Origin: an uncultured Collinsella sp.
GTDB taxonomy: Bacteria; Actinomycetota; Coriobacteriia; Coriobacteriales; Coriobacteriaceae
Direction of reading: 5' to 3'
DNA length: 5,892 nucleotides
Assembly (NCBI GenBank): GCA_900554135.1
Contig: USFU01000105.1
Location: forward strand, 1-5,892
Positions 1 to 5,811 of the stretch are shown in pieces. Position numbers and translations under genes: made by a program. Below the pieces are notes generated by a model, which was given only the letters and a program-made list of their open reading frames with translations, made no database searches and was not told the origin of the DNA. Position 1 is the stretch's first letter. Every line of letters begins with the position of its first letter.

Positions 1-15
1 GCAACTTGATGTTGC
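1..15 (-). promoter_or_regulatory. Small hairpin downstream of rplX
   Basis: In mRNA sense GCAAC (15-11), loop ATCAA, GTTGC (5-1) forms a 5-bp stem ending at the window edge. It lies in the spacer toward the next gene, with no start codon or Shine-Dalgarno visible yet. It may be part of a larger structure that is cut off; on its own it is weak. Confidence 0.3.
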
Positions 16-22
16 GGGCAGC

Positions 23-328
23 TTAGAACTTGTGGCCGCACTTCTTGCAGACGCGCAGCTTGTTCTTGCCGTCCTTCTCGTGACCGACGCGGGTAACCTT
101 ACCGCACTCGGGGCAGACGAGATTGACGTTAGAGGCGTCGATGGGAGCCTCCTGCGAAACGATGCCGCCCTGCTGGTTGGCAGCGTTGGGCTTGACGGCC
201 TTCTTGACGACCGAAACGCCCTCGACAACGACCTTGTTCTCGGCAGGGAGAGCACGCAGGATAACGCCCTGCTTGCCGCGATCCTTACCAGAGAGAACCT
301 GGACCTTATCGCCCTTCTTGATATACAT
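23..328 (-). CDS. rplX: 50S ribosomal protein L24, four-cysteine form
   Basis: L24 is one of the two initiators of 50S assembly and contacts the 5' end region of 23S rRNA. The 101-residue product has the N-terminal KOW motif ([24 protein letters not shown], residues 1-24), then [14 protein letters not shown] and [15 protein letters not shown]. Cysteines at about 72, 75, 94 and 97 form CPECG and CKKCG pairs, the zinc-binding variant common in Gram-positive L24. The ATG follows AGGGGAG just after the rplN stop (13-nt gap). The gene is complete; at least 22 nt separate its TAA from the next gene, expected to be rplE but outside the window. Confidence 0.98.
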   Translation of the reverse strand: MYIKKGDKVQVLSGKDRGKQGVILRALPAENKVVVEGVSVVKKAVKPNAANQQGGIVSQEAPIDASNVNLVCPECGKVTRVGHEKDGKNKLRVCKKCGHKF

Positions 329-341
329 ATATCTCCCCTAA

Positions 342-710
342 CTACAGGGTCTCGGGAGCGAGCGAGACGATCTTCATGTACTTCTTGTCACGAAGCTCGC
401 GAGCGACGGGCCCGAAGATACGGGTGCCGACGGGCGAACCATCGTTGTTGATGACAACGCAGGCGTTCTCATCAAAGCGAATGTAGGAGCCATCCTTGCG
501 GCGGATCTCCTTAACGGTGCGAACGACGACGCAACGGACAACGTCCTTCTTCTTGACGTTGGCGCCAGGGGTAGCCTCCTGGACAGCACCGATGAACACA
601 TCGCCGATGCCTGCATAACGACGCTTGGAACCGCCAAGCACCTTGATGCAGCGAATCTTGCGAGCGCCGGAGTTGTCGGCGACGTTCAGCATGGTTTGCA
701 TCTGAATCAT
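342..710 (-). CDS. rplN: 50S ribosomal protein L14
   Basis: L14 binds 23S rRNA at the subunit interface and forms an intersubunit bridge; in many bacteria its ribosome-free surface is also where the silencing factor RsfS binds. The product is 122 residues, exactly the usual length. It starts [38 protein letters not shown] and continues with the family signature around [31 protein letters not shown] (about residues 78-108). The ATG at 710 is preceded by GGAGG with a 10-nt spacer. It follows the long structured gap after rpsQ and is the first gene of the spc operon in E. coli order. Confidence 0.98.
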   Translation of the reverse strand: MIQMQTMLNVADNSGARKIRCIKVLGGSKRRYAGIGDVFIGAVQEATPGANVKKKDVVRCVVVRTVKEIRRKDGSYIRFDENACVVINNDGSPVGTRIFGPVARELRDKKYMKIVSLAPETL

Positions 711-828
711 GGTAGATGTTCCTCCGAACTAAGAACCGAAGAGAGGTGCGCAGCCTTTATACGGCCTGTGGTATGCAAGCCAGGCATACGCACATCTTCG
801 GAAACGTACAAGTCGTAAGAGCGACTGC
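711..828 (-). promoter_or_regulatory. Structured leader before rplN at the S10/spc boundary
   Basis: This 118-nt non-coding gap follows the rpsQ stop. In mRNA sense CCGAAGA (801-795) pairs with UCUUCGG (742-736), enclosing GUGCG (793-789) with CGCAC (750-746), a UAUGC/GCAUA hairpin (788-784 with 776-772) and a small GGCC/GGCU hairpin: a plausible three-way junction. Alternatively UUUCCGAA (804-797) pairs with UUCGGAGG (728-721), covering the rplN Shine-Dalgarno. The two states share CCGAA and exclude each other. A TATAAA (761-756) could be a -10 element but has no convincing -35. A short stem AGTCG/CGACT (826-822 with 815-811) follows the rpsQ stop. Confidence 0.5.
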
Positions 829-1089
829 TTATTTAGCGCGCTCGACGACCTCGATGAGGCGCCAACGCTTCATCTTGGACATAGGACGGGTCTCCATAAC
901 GCGGACGGTATCGCCCACGCCAGCCGTGCACTCCTCGTCGTGAGCGTGCAGCTTCTTGGAGCTGGTCATCATCTTGCCGTACTTGGGGTGACGCTTGCGC
1001 TCGGTGATGGTGACAACGATGGTCTTGGCACCGGAGACGGAGGTAACGACACCCGTACGGACCTTACGCGAGTTACGCGAATCAGTCAT
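829..1089 (-). CDS. rpsQ: 30S ribosomal protein S17
   Basis: S17 is an OB-fold primary binder of the 5' domain of 16S rRNA and helps early 30S assembly. The 86-residue product is typical. After a short N-terminal stretch (MTDSRNSRK) come RTGVVTSVSGAKTIVVTI, ERKRHPKYGKMMTSSKKLHAHDE and VGDTVRVMETRPMSKMKRWRLIEVV, which match the S17 signature. AAGGAG lies 5 nt before the ATG. It is the last gene before a 118-nt gap; in E. coli rpsQ is the last gene of the S10 operon. Confidence 0.98.
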   Translation of the reverse strand: MTDSRNSRKVRTGVVTSVSGAKTIVVTITERKRHPKYGKMMTSSKKLHAHDEECTAGVGDTVRVMETRPMSKMKRWRLIEVVERAK

Positions 1090-1105
1090 GTTCTCTCCTT
1101 AGGTC

Positions 1106-1321
1106 CTACTCGGCGACAGCGGACTTCTCCGCTGCGATCTCGCGGGCGCGCTGCTCCGTGAGGACGCGAGCGATGTCCTTCTTCACGGTGTTGACGCGAG
1201 CGGTGTTGTCCAGCTGGCTGGTGGCCATCTGGAAACGAAGGTTAAAGAGCTCGGCGCGCATTTCCTTCAGCTTCTCAACGAGCTGAGCGTCCGAGAGCTC
1301 ACGAATCTCTGCGGGCTTCAT
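1106..1321 (-). CDS. rpmC: 50S ribosomal protein L29
   Basis: L29 is a small two-helix protein on the 50S surface beside L23 at the tunnel exit. The 71-residue product is of normal size. It shows the L29 pattern EIRELSDAQLVEKLKEMRAELFNLRFQMATSQLDNTARV (about residues 5-43), followed by the second helix VKKDIARVLTEQRAREIA. A short polar tail (AEKSAVAE) ends it. The ATG overlaps the last base of the rplP TAA (TAATG) and is preceded by GGAGG with 7-nt spacing, a classic coupled junction. rpsQ follows after 16 nt. Confidence 0.98.
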   Translation of the reverse strand: MKPAEIRELSDAQLVEKLKEMRAELFNLRFQMATSQLDNTARVNTVKKDIARVLTEQRAREIAAEKSAVAE

Positions 1322-1824
1322 TAGTTCTCCTCCTTGGCGGCGGCGGCGTCCTCAGCAGCCCACTTGGCCTCGAGAGCGGCCTCCTCAGCCATCTCCTTCT
1401 CGATGCGCTGCTCAGCGTTCTTAGCAGCAACAATCTTGGTCTTGATGGGAAGCTTGTGCTGTGCAAGACGCAGAGCCTCGCGAGCGACCTCCTCGGGCAC
1501 GCCCTTGACCTCGAACATGATGCGGCCGGGCTTGACGACGGCCACCCACTCCTCGGGGTTACCCTTACCAGAACCCATGCGAGTCTCGGCAGGCTTCTTG
1601 GTGATGGGCTTATCGGGGAAGATCGTGATGTAGACACGACCGCCACGCTTCATGTAGCGGGTCATGGCAATACGAGCGGCCTCGATCTGACGGTTGGTGA
1701 TCCAATGGGCCTCGAGAGCCTGGATACCAAACTCGCCGAAATGCAGCTCGGTATTACCCTTGGCCTGGCCCTTCATGGAGCCACGCTGCACCTTGCGGTG
1801 AAGAATACGCTTAGGGGCAAGCAC
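1321..1824 (-). CDS. rplP: 50S ribosomal protein L16 with C-terminal acidic extension
   Basis: L16 binds near the A-site of the 50S subunit and helps tRNA accommodation. The start is GTG at 1824, overlapping the rpsC stop by one base (TAGTG), with AGGAGGGG 6 nt upstream. The L16 core runs to about residue 136: [66 protein letters not shown] and KLPIKTKIV are diagnostic. The usual bacterial L16 is about 135-145 residues, whereas this one is 167. The last 30 or so residues are rich in Glu, Ala and Lys and look like a single solvent-exposed helix. The TAA overlaps the rpmC ATG by one base. Family identity is certain; the role of the tail is unknown. Confidence 0.97.
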   Translation of the reverse strand: MLAPKRILHRKVQRGSMKGQAKGNTELHFGEFGIQALEAHWITNRQIEAARIAMTRYMKRGGRVYITIFPDKPITKKPAETRMGSGKGNPEEWVAVVKPGRIMFEVKGVPEEVAREALRLAQHKLPIKTKIVAAKNAEQRIEKEMAEEAALEAKWAAEDAAAAKEEN

Positions 1825-2534
1825 TACTGACCCCTCCTCTCGGAGTTACGACGACGAGGACGGGAAGAGCCCTCGAGTGCAGGGTTGGGAACAGGCTGGC
1901 CCGGGAGCTTCTCGCCCAGGTAGATCCAGACCTTCACGCCGCAAGCGCCCATGGTGGTGCTGGCGACAGCCGTGCCGTAGTCGATCTTGGCACGGAGGGT
2001 GTGCAGAGGCACGCGACCCTCACGGTACCACTCACGACGGCCCATCTCGGCGCCGCCGAGACGACCGGAGCACTGGATACGGATGCCCTTAGCGCCGGCC
2101 TTGCGGGCGGACTGGACAGCCTTGCGCATAGCGCGACGGAAGGCAACGCGGCCCTCGAGCTGCTCGGCGATAGACTGAGCAACGAGGTTGGCGTCGAGCT
2201 CGGGGCGCTTGATCTCGACAACGTCGACGGAGAGCTGGCCCTTGGAGACGCCAGCGACCTTCTCGAGCTCGGTGCGGAGGGTATCGATCTCGGCACCCTT
2301 CTTACCGATGACAACGCCGGGGCGAGCGGTGAGGATGATGACCTTCACCTTGTCGCCAGCGCGCTCGATCTCGACGCGGGAGACAGCTGCGCGGGAAAGA
2401 CGCTTCTCGAGGTACTTGCGGATCTCGAGATCGTTACCGAGGGTCTTAGCGTAATCCTTCTCTGCGAACCAGCGGGAGCGCCAGTTCTCGGTGATGCCAA
2501 GACGGAAGCCGGTGGGGTAGACTTTCTGACCCAT
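1824..2534 (-). CDS. rpsC: 30S ribosomal protein S3
   Basis: S3 lies at the mRNA entry channel of the 30S subunit and contributes to mRNA unwinding with S4 and S5. The 236-residue product is within the family range. The N-terminus [14 protein letters not shown] is canonical. A type II KH domain follows, with the GxxG loop GKKG at residues 77-80 in [11 protein letters not shown]. The C-terminal S3 domain contains [32 protein letters not shown] (about 156-187). The tail [11 protein letters not shown] is basic. A strong AAAGGAGG inside the end of rplV, 11 nt before the ATG, suggests coupling. Its TAG stop shares one base with the GTG start of rplP. Confidence 0.98.
   Translation of the reverse strand: MGQKVYPTGFRLGITENWRSRWFAEKDYAKTLGNDLEIRKYLEKRLSRAAVSRVEIERAGDKVKVIILTARPGVVIGKKGAEIDTLRTELEKVAGVSKGQLSVDVVEIKRPELDANLVAQSIAEQLEGRVAFRRAMRKAVQSARKAGAKGIRIQCSGRLGGAEMGRREWYREGRVPLHTLRAKIDYGTAVASTTMGACGVKVWIYLGEKLPGQPVPNPALEGSSRPRRRNSERRGQ
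1831..1838 (-). promoter_or_regulatory. Ribosome-binding site deciding the rplP GTG start
   Basis: AGGAGGGG inside the last rpsC codons lies 6 nt before the GTG at 1824. Together with the LAPKR residues that match L16 N-termini, it supports the GTG start overlapping the rpsC stop. Confidence 0.85.
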
Positions 2535-2540
2535 ACAGCT

Positions 2541-2912
2541 TTACGCCTCCTTTCGAGGAGCAACGACGACGGTGATGTGGGAAGTACGCTTCAGAATGCG
2601 AGAAGCGGAACCCTTGGCGCGGGGACGGATGCGCTTAAGCGTCGGACCCTCGTCAACATAGGCAGCGGCGACAACCAGGTTGTCGGCACGCAGACCGTTG
2701 TTGTTCTCGGCGTTCGCAACGGCGGAACGGAGAACCTTCTCGACATCCACGGCGACGGCGCGGTCGCAGAAGTGGAGGATGTCGAAGGCCTGAGCGACAG
2801 GCTTGCGGCGGATCAGATCGACCACCAGGCGGGCCTTGCTGGGGGAAACACGCACGTACTTAGCGACGGCGCGAACCTCGGTGGCCTCAGTTTCAATAGA
2901 CTTAGTTGCCAT
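2541..2912 (-). CDS. rplV: 50S ribosomal protein L22
   Basis: L22 binds all domains of 23S rRNA, and its beta-hairpin forms part of the exit tunnel constriction, where macrolide-resistance changes arise in other species. The 123-residue product carries the core [25 protein letters not shown] (about residues 13-37) and the hairpin region around [30 protein letters not shown] (about 88-117). The first 11 or so residues ([11 protein letters not shown]) are a short acidic extension ahead of the usual L22 start; no alternative ATG is available just inside, and the residues are in frame with a plausible ribosome-binding site, so the long form is kept. Its end carries the AAAGGAGG site of rpsC, 6 nt downstream. 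Confidence 0.97.
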   Translation of the reverse strand: MATKSIETEATEVRAVAKYVRVSPSKARLVVDLIRRKPVAQAFDILHFCDRAVAVDVEKVLRSAVANAENNNGLRADNLVVAAAYVDEGPTLKRIRPRAKGSASRILKRTSHITVVVAPRKEA

Positions 2913-2926
2913 TTACGGTTAACCCC

Positions 2927-3187
2927 CTATTTGGCCTTGTGGCCACGGAACGTACGAGTCGGCGCGAACTCGCCGAGCTTGTGACCAACCATGGACTCGG
3001 TAACATACACGGGCACATGCTTGCGGCCGTCGTGGACGGCGATGGTGTGACCAACCATCTCGGGGAAGATGGTGGACGCGCGGGACCAGGTCTTCACGAC
3101 GTCCTTCTTGCCAGCCTCGTTCATCGCGGTGATACGCGAGAGAAGGCGAGTCTCCACGAACGGGCCCTTTTTGAGACTTCTGCTCAT
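2927..3187 (-). CDS. rpsS: 30S ribosomal protein S19
   Basis: S19 sits in the head of the 30S subunit next to S13 and contacts the A-site region of 16S rRNA. At 86 residues it is slightly shorter than the common 92, by a shorter C-terminus. It begins with [12 protein letters not shown], the standard S19 N-terminus, and contains [33 protein letters not shown] and [18 protein letters not shown], which together form the family signature. The ATG is preceded by TTAGGAGAAAG at normal distance. The 32-nt spacer from rplB has no notable structure. rplV starts 14 nt after the TAG stop, with a GGGGGTT-type, weaker ribosome-binding site overlapping that stop. Confidence 0.98.
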   Translation of the reverse strand: MSRSLKKGPFVETRLLSRITAMNEAGKKDVVKTWSRASTIFPEMVGHTIAVHDGRKHVPVYVTESMVGHKLGEFAPTRTFRGHKAK

Positions 3188-3219
3188 AAGTGCTTTCTCC
3201 TAAAACTCGGTATCCGAAA

Positions 3220-4050
3220 TTACTTCTTACGGCGACGAATGATGTGCTGGTTCGAGACCTTCTTCTTCTTGCGCGTACGAAGGCCCTTCGTCGGCTTACC
3301 CCAGGGGGTAACAGAGGGACGACCAGAGGTGTGGTTCTTGCCCTCGCCACCGCCGTGCGGGTGGTCGACAGGGTTCATGACGGTACCGCGGACGGTCGGG
3401 CGCACGTTCATGTGACGCTTACGGCCGGCCTTGCCGATGACGATGTTGGAGTGATCGGCGTTGCCGACCTCACCGACGGTGGCGCGGCAGGTAACGAGGA
3501 TGCGGCGCATCTCGGAGGAAGGCATACGGACGATAGCGTACTTGCCCTCCTTACCCATCAGCTGGCAGGAGTTACCGGCGGAACGGGCGATAGCAGCGCC
3601 CTTGCCCGGCTGGAACTCGACGGCGTGGATGAGCGTACCGACGGGGATGTCGGCGAGGGGCAGAGCGTTGCCCGGCTTGATGTCGGCGTCAGAACCGGAC
3701 ATGATGGTCTGACCGACCTCGAGGCCCTTGGGGGCCAGGATGTAGCGCTTCTCACCGTCAGCGTAGTGCAGCAGAGCGATGCGAGCGGAACGGTTCGGAT
3801 CGTACTCGATCGTGGCAACCTTGGCGGGCACGCCGTCCTTGTTGCGCTTGAAGTCGATCACGCGGTAACGACGCTTCACGCCGCCGCCCTGGTGGCGGGT
3901 GGTGATGCGGCCGTTGTTGTTACGACCGGCCTTCTTGGGCAGGGGCTCGAGAAGAGACTTCTCGGGCTTGGTGCAGGTGATCTCAGAGAAGTCGGAGATC
4001 GTCTGCCAACGCCTACCAGCGGAGGTCGGCTTAAGGTGCTTTACAGCCAT
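3220..4050 (-). CDS. rplB: 50S ribosomal protein L2
   Basis: L2 is one of the most conserved 50S proteins; it is needed for subunit association and for peptidyl transferase function. From ATG 4050 the product is 276 residues, the normal length. Landmarks are [15 protein letters not shown] at the N-terminus, [22 protein letters not shown] (OB-like rRNA-binding part), the SH3-like core, and [14 protein letters not shown] at about residues 226-239, which contains the histidine equivalent to the functionally essential E. coli His229. The frame stays open upstream to a GTG at 4125, but those 25 extra codons have no counterpart in L2 and overlap a predicted RNA structure, so they were excluded. GAAAGG lies 7 nt before the ATG. 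rpsS follows after 32 nt. Confidence 0.98.
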   Translation of the reverse strand: MAVKHLKPTSAGRRWQTISDFSEITCTKPEKSLLEPLPKKAGRNNNGRITTRHQGGGVKRRYRVIDFKRNKDGVPAKVATIEYDPNRSARIALLHYADGEKRYILAPKGLEVGQTIMSGSDADIKPGNALPLADIPVGTLIHAVEFQPGKGAAIARSAGNSCQLMGKEGKYAIVRMPSSEMRRILVTCRATVGEVGNADHSNIVIGKAGRKRHMNVRPTVRGTVMNPVDHPHGGGEGKNHTSGRPSVTPWGKPTKGLRTRKKKKVSNQHIIRRRKK

Positions 4051-4123
4051 TACAATCCCTTTCAATAGGAATCCGTTAGCCATCGCAGACAGGGATTCGA
4101 GGTTCTGCCTCGGGTGCGATGAC
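4051..4123 (-). promoter_or_regulatory. rplB-proximal leader hairpin with segment complementary to the ribosome-binding site
   Basis: A 9-bp stem pairs GUCAUCGCA (4123-4115) with UGCGAUGGC (4087-4079), one pair being U-G. Inside it, CGAGG (4112-4108) pairs with CCUCG (4102-4098) around a CAGAA loop. On one side the unpaired ten bases AAUCCCUGUC (4097-4088) begin with AAUCCCU, the exact complement of AGGGAUU (4060-4054) at the rplB ribosome-binding site (GAAAGG at 4063-4058). The same segment (GAAUCC, 4098-4093) is also complementary to GGAUUC (4074-4069), so two pairings exclude each other. This resembles a translation switch; the pairings are exact, their function is inferred. Confidence 0.5.
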
Positions 4124-4138
4124 ACCGGACGTATACAC

Positions 4139-4212
4139 GGTTCCGGGCGTGTCCATTTAATACGCCCAAAACCTTGAGCTCTCGCCTCCCCTAGTTGGGA
4201 GGCATGAGCTCA
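4139..4212 (-). promoter_or_regulatory. Two consecutive RNA hairpins in the rplW-rplB gap
   Basis: In mRNA sense the first hairpin is TGAGCTC (4212-4206), A, U, GCCTCCC (4203-4197), loop AACTAG, GGGAGGC (4190-4184), G, A, GAGCTCA (4181-4175). That gives 15 pairs, including one U-G, with a single A-A mismatch. The second is a 12-bp stem (4173-4162 with 4150-4139) with an 11-nt loop; it includes two U-G pairs flanked by Watson-Crick pairs. The wobble pairs become A-C mismatches in the opposite strand, which points to an RNA structure made in the operon's sense direction. Neither stem is followed directly by a U-run, so they are not standard intrinsic terminators. Confidence 0.55.
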
Positions 4213-4229
4213 CTCAACAGCAGCGAGTC

Positions 4230-4517
4230 TTAGGCCTGGTTGCCAAAGACCTCGATGGTGTCGCCCTCGGCCAGCGTGACGATGGCCTTCTTCCAAGAAC
4301 GGGTCTTGCCGGCGACATAGCGCACGCGCTTGGTCTTGGGCTTGACCGTCAGGGTGTTCACGCGAACGACCTTGACGCCGAAGATCTCCTCGACAGCGTC
4401 CTTGATCTGATACTTGTTAGCATCCTTGGCGACCTCGAACGTGTACTTGTTCAGCTCCATGCCGGAGAAGGAACGCTCGGACACGATCGGACGGATGATG
4501 ATCTCGTGGGCGGTCAT
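4230..4517 (-). CDS. rplW: 50S ribosomal protein L23
   Basis: L23 binds domain III of 23S rRNA at the exit of the peptide tunnel and is the docking site for trigger factor and signal recognition particle. The 95-residue product is typical. It opens with IIIRPIVSERS (about residues 6-16), the conserved L23 N-terminal motif, followed by YTFEVAKDANKYQIKDAVEEIFGVKV and the basic stretch VKPKTKRVRYVAGKTRSWKKAIVTL. Its ATG directly follows the rplD stop; a GGGGAGGTG Shine-Dalgarno sits within the last rplD codons, 11 nt away counted from GGAGG, which fits translational coupling. After its TAA comes the 179-nt structured gap before rplB, so it closes the first tight gene block. Confidence 0.98.
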   Translation of the reverse strand: MTAHEIIIRPIVSERSFSGMELNKYTFEVAKDANKYQIKDAVEEIFGVKVVRVNTLTVKPKTKRVRYVAGKTRSWKKAIVTLAEGDTIEVFGNQA

Positions 4518-5144
4518 TTATGCAAGCACCTCCCCGAAGTGAGCGGCGATGTCGGCGGGCATCAGCACAGCGTTGTTGTTGACGAGATCGTAGGTGTTGG
4601 CCTCGTCGGCAGTGATGATGAACGTCTTGGGAATGTTGCGGAACGACAGGTAGGCGTTAACGTCCTCATCGCGAACGATGATGGTCAGACGCTTGCCCTC
4701 AAGGCCGAGAGCCTTGAGCATGGCAACGGCAGCCTTGGTGGAAGGCTTCTCGAAGCCGTAGTCGTCGACGAGCACGAGCTCGCCATCGGCCAGCTTGGCG
4801 GACAGCGCGGAGCGCATAGCCAGCTTGACCTCCTTGTTGTTCATACGCTTAGCGTAGGAACGGGGCTTGGGGGCGAAGACAACGCCACCGTGACGCCACT
4901 GGGCAGCACGGATGGAACCCTGGCGGGCACGGCCGGTGCCCTTCTGACGCCAAGGCTTCTTGCCGCCACCGGAAACCTCAGAGCGGCCCTTAGCGGACTG
5001 GGTGCCCTGACGCCAAGAGGCCATCTGGCACTTGACGATGTGGTGCATAACGTGGATGTTCGGCTCGATGCCGTACACCTCAGCGGCGAGCTCGGCCTCG
5101 GCGACCTTCTTGCCCTCGCTGTTCTTTACTTCAAACTTTGCCAT
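4518..5144 (-). CDS. rplD: 50S ribosomal protein L4
   Basis: L4 is a primary 23S rRNA-binding protein whose long internal loop lines the peptide exit tunnel; in gammaproteobacteria it also represses the S10 operon. The 208-residue product has normal length. The extended tunnel loop is clear at about residues 45-95, with SGGGKKPWRQKGTGRARQG and an RHGGVVFAPKPRSY segment. The C-terminal half has the Rossmann-like L4 fold pattern, including LVLVDDYGFEKPSTK and ILS-type TFIITADEANTYDLVNNN. The ATG start is preceded by AAGGAG with an 8-nt spacer. Its TAA stop abuts the rplW ATG (TAAATG), so the rplW Shine-Dalgarno lies inside the end of rplD. Nothing is missing or broken. Confidence 0.98.
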   Translation of the reverse strand: MAKFEVKNSEGKKVAEAELAAEVYGIEPNIHVMHHIVKCQMASWRQGTQSAKGRSEVSGGGKKPWRQKGTGRARQGSIRAAQWRHGGVVFAPKPRSYAKRMNNKEVKLAMRSALSAKLADGELVLVDDYGFEKPSTKAAVAMLKALGLEGKRLTIIVRDEDVNAYLSFRNIPKTFIITADEANTYDLVNNNAVLMPADIAAHFGEVLA

Positions 5145-5190
5145 TTAAGTGTTCTCCTTGGTATGACGCTGGGCTAAATGGGCTGGGCCC

Positions 5191-5811
5191 TTAGGCCATA
5201 CGGATGGCGACGAGACCATTCTTGGCACCCGGGACAGCGCCCTTGACCAAGATGAGGTTCTGCTCGGCATCGATGCGGACAACGGAAAGGTTCTTGACGG
5301 TAACGCGCTCGTTACCCATGTGACCGGCCATCTTGACGCCCTTGAGGACGCGCGCAGGATAGGCGCACTGACCGATAGAACCGGGGTGACGCTGGAAGTG
5401 AGAACCATGCGTCATAGGACCGCGGCGCTGACCCCAGCGCTTGATGCGACCCTGGAAGCCCTTACCCTTGGAGGTACCGATGACGTCGACCTTCTCGACA
5501 TCAGCGAAATCAGCGACGGTGACGACCTCGCCGACCTTGTGCTCCTCGCCGTTCTCGACGCGGACCTCACGAAGGAAGCGGACAGGCTCGACGCCAGCCT
5601 TGGCGAAGTGACCAGCCATGGGCTTGTTCACGTTCTTGGCCTTGATGTCGCCGAAACCGATCTGGACGGCGTCATAGCCGTCGGTTGCCTGAGTTTTAAC
5701 CTGCGAGACAGCGCAGGGGCCAGCCTGGATGACCGTGACGGGAACGACGTTGTCGTCCTCGTCCCAAACCTGGGTCATGCCAATCTTGCGGCCGAGAATC
5801 ATGCTGATCAA
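5191..5811 (-). CDS. rplC: 50S ribosomal protein L3
   Basis: L3 binds 23S rRNA early in 50S assembly and reaches toward the peptidyl transferase centre. The 206-residue product matches the usual bacterial length. Family landmarks are the N-terminal [12 protein letters not shown] (about residues 5-16), the basic rRNA-binding loop [19 protein letters not shown] (about 114-132), HPGSIGQ (142-148) and [11 protein letters not shown] (161-171). The E. coli segment carrying the methylated Gln150 is replaced here by CAYPARV. The chosen start is TTG at 5811, because the four residues before ILGRK resemble other L3 N-termini and a weak GGGA lies 7 nt upstream; ATG at 5802 (residue 4) is the alternative and has no visible Shine-Dalgarno at a good distance. 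It is followed 46 nt later by rplD. The family call is certain; the start is moderately sure. Confidence 0.97.
   Translation of the reverse strand: MISMILGRKIGMTQVWDEDDNVVPVTVIQAGPCAVSQVKTQATDGYDAVQIGFGDIKAKNVNKPMAGHFAKAGVEPVRFLREVRVENGEEHKVGEVVTVADFADVEKVDVIGTSKGKGFQGRIKRWGQRRGPMTHGSHFQRHPGSIGQCAYPARVLKGVKMAGHMGNERVTVKNLSVVRIDAEQNLILVKGAVPGAKNGLVAIRMA

Noticed and set aside
783..816. Promoter TTGTAC-17-TATGCC before rplN
   Set aside because: Correct spacing but only about 3 of 6 consensus bases in each box, and it overlaps the predicted RNA stems.
2001..2984. 327-codon open frame on the plus strand across rpsC-rplV
   Set aside because: Antisense to clear r-protein genes; composition is the Asp/Gly/Leu-rich shadow expected from GC-biased codons, and it resembles no family.
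3190..4068. 292-codon open frame on the plus strand across rplB
   Set aside because: Same shadow effect; its length mirrors rplB and there is no ribosome-binding site or recognisable domain.
4051..4125. 25-codon N-terminal extension of L2 from GTG 4125
   Set aside because: No counterpart in L2, and the ATG at 4050 has GAAAGG at 7 nt and gives the canonical [14 protein letters not shown] start; the stretch is better explained as structured leader.
4051..4229. Internal promoter in the rplW-rplB gap
   Set aside because: TATTAA and TATACG-like -10 boxes occur, but no matching -35 at 16-18 nt.
5145..5192. Small GGCC/GGCC and GGGC/GCCC hairpins and an AGCCCA direct repeat between rplC and rplD
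   Set aside because: Four-base stems in a 46-nt GC-rich spacer are expected by chance and do not involve the rplD ribosome-binding site.
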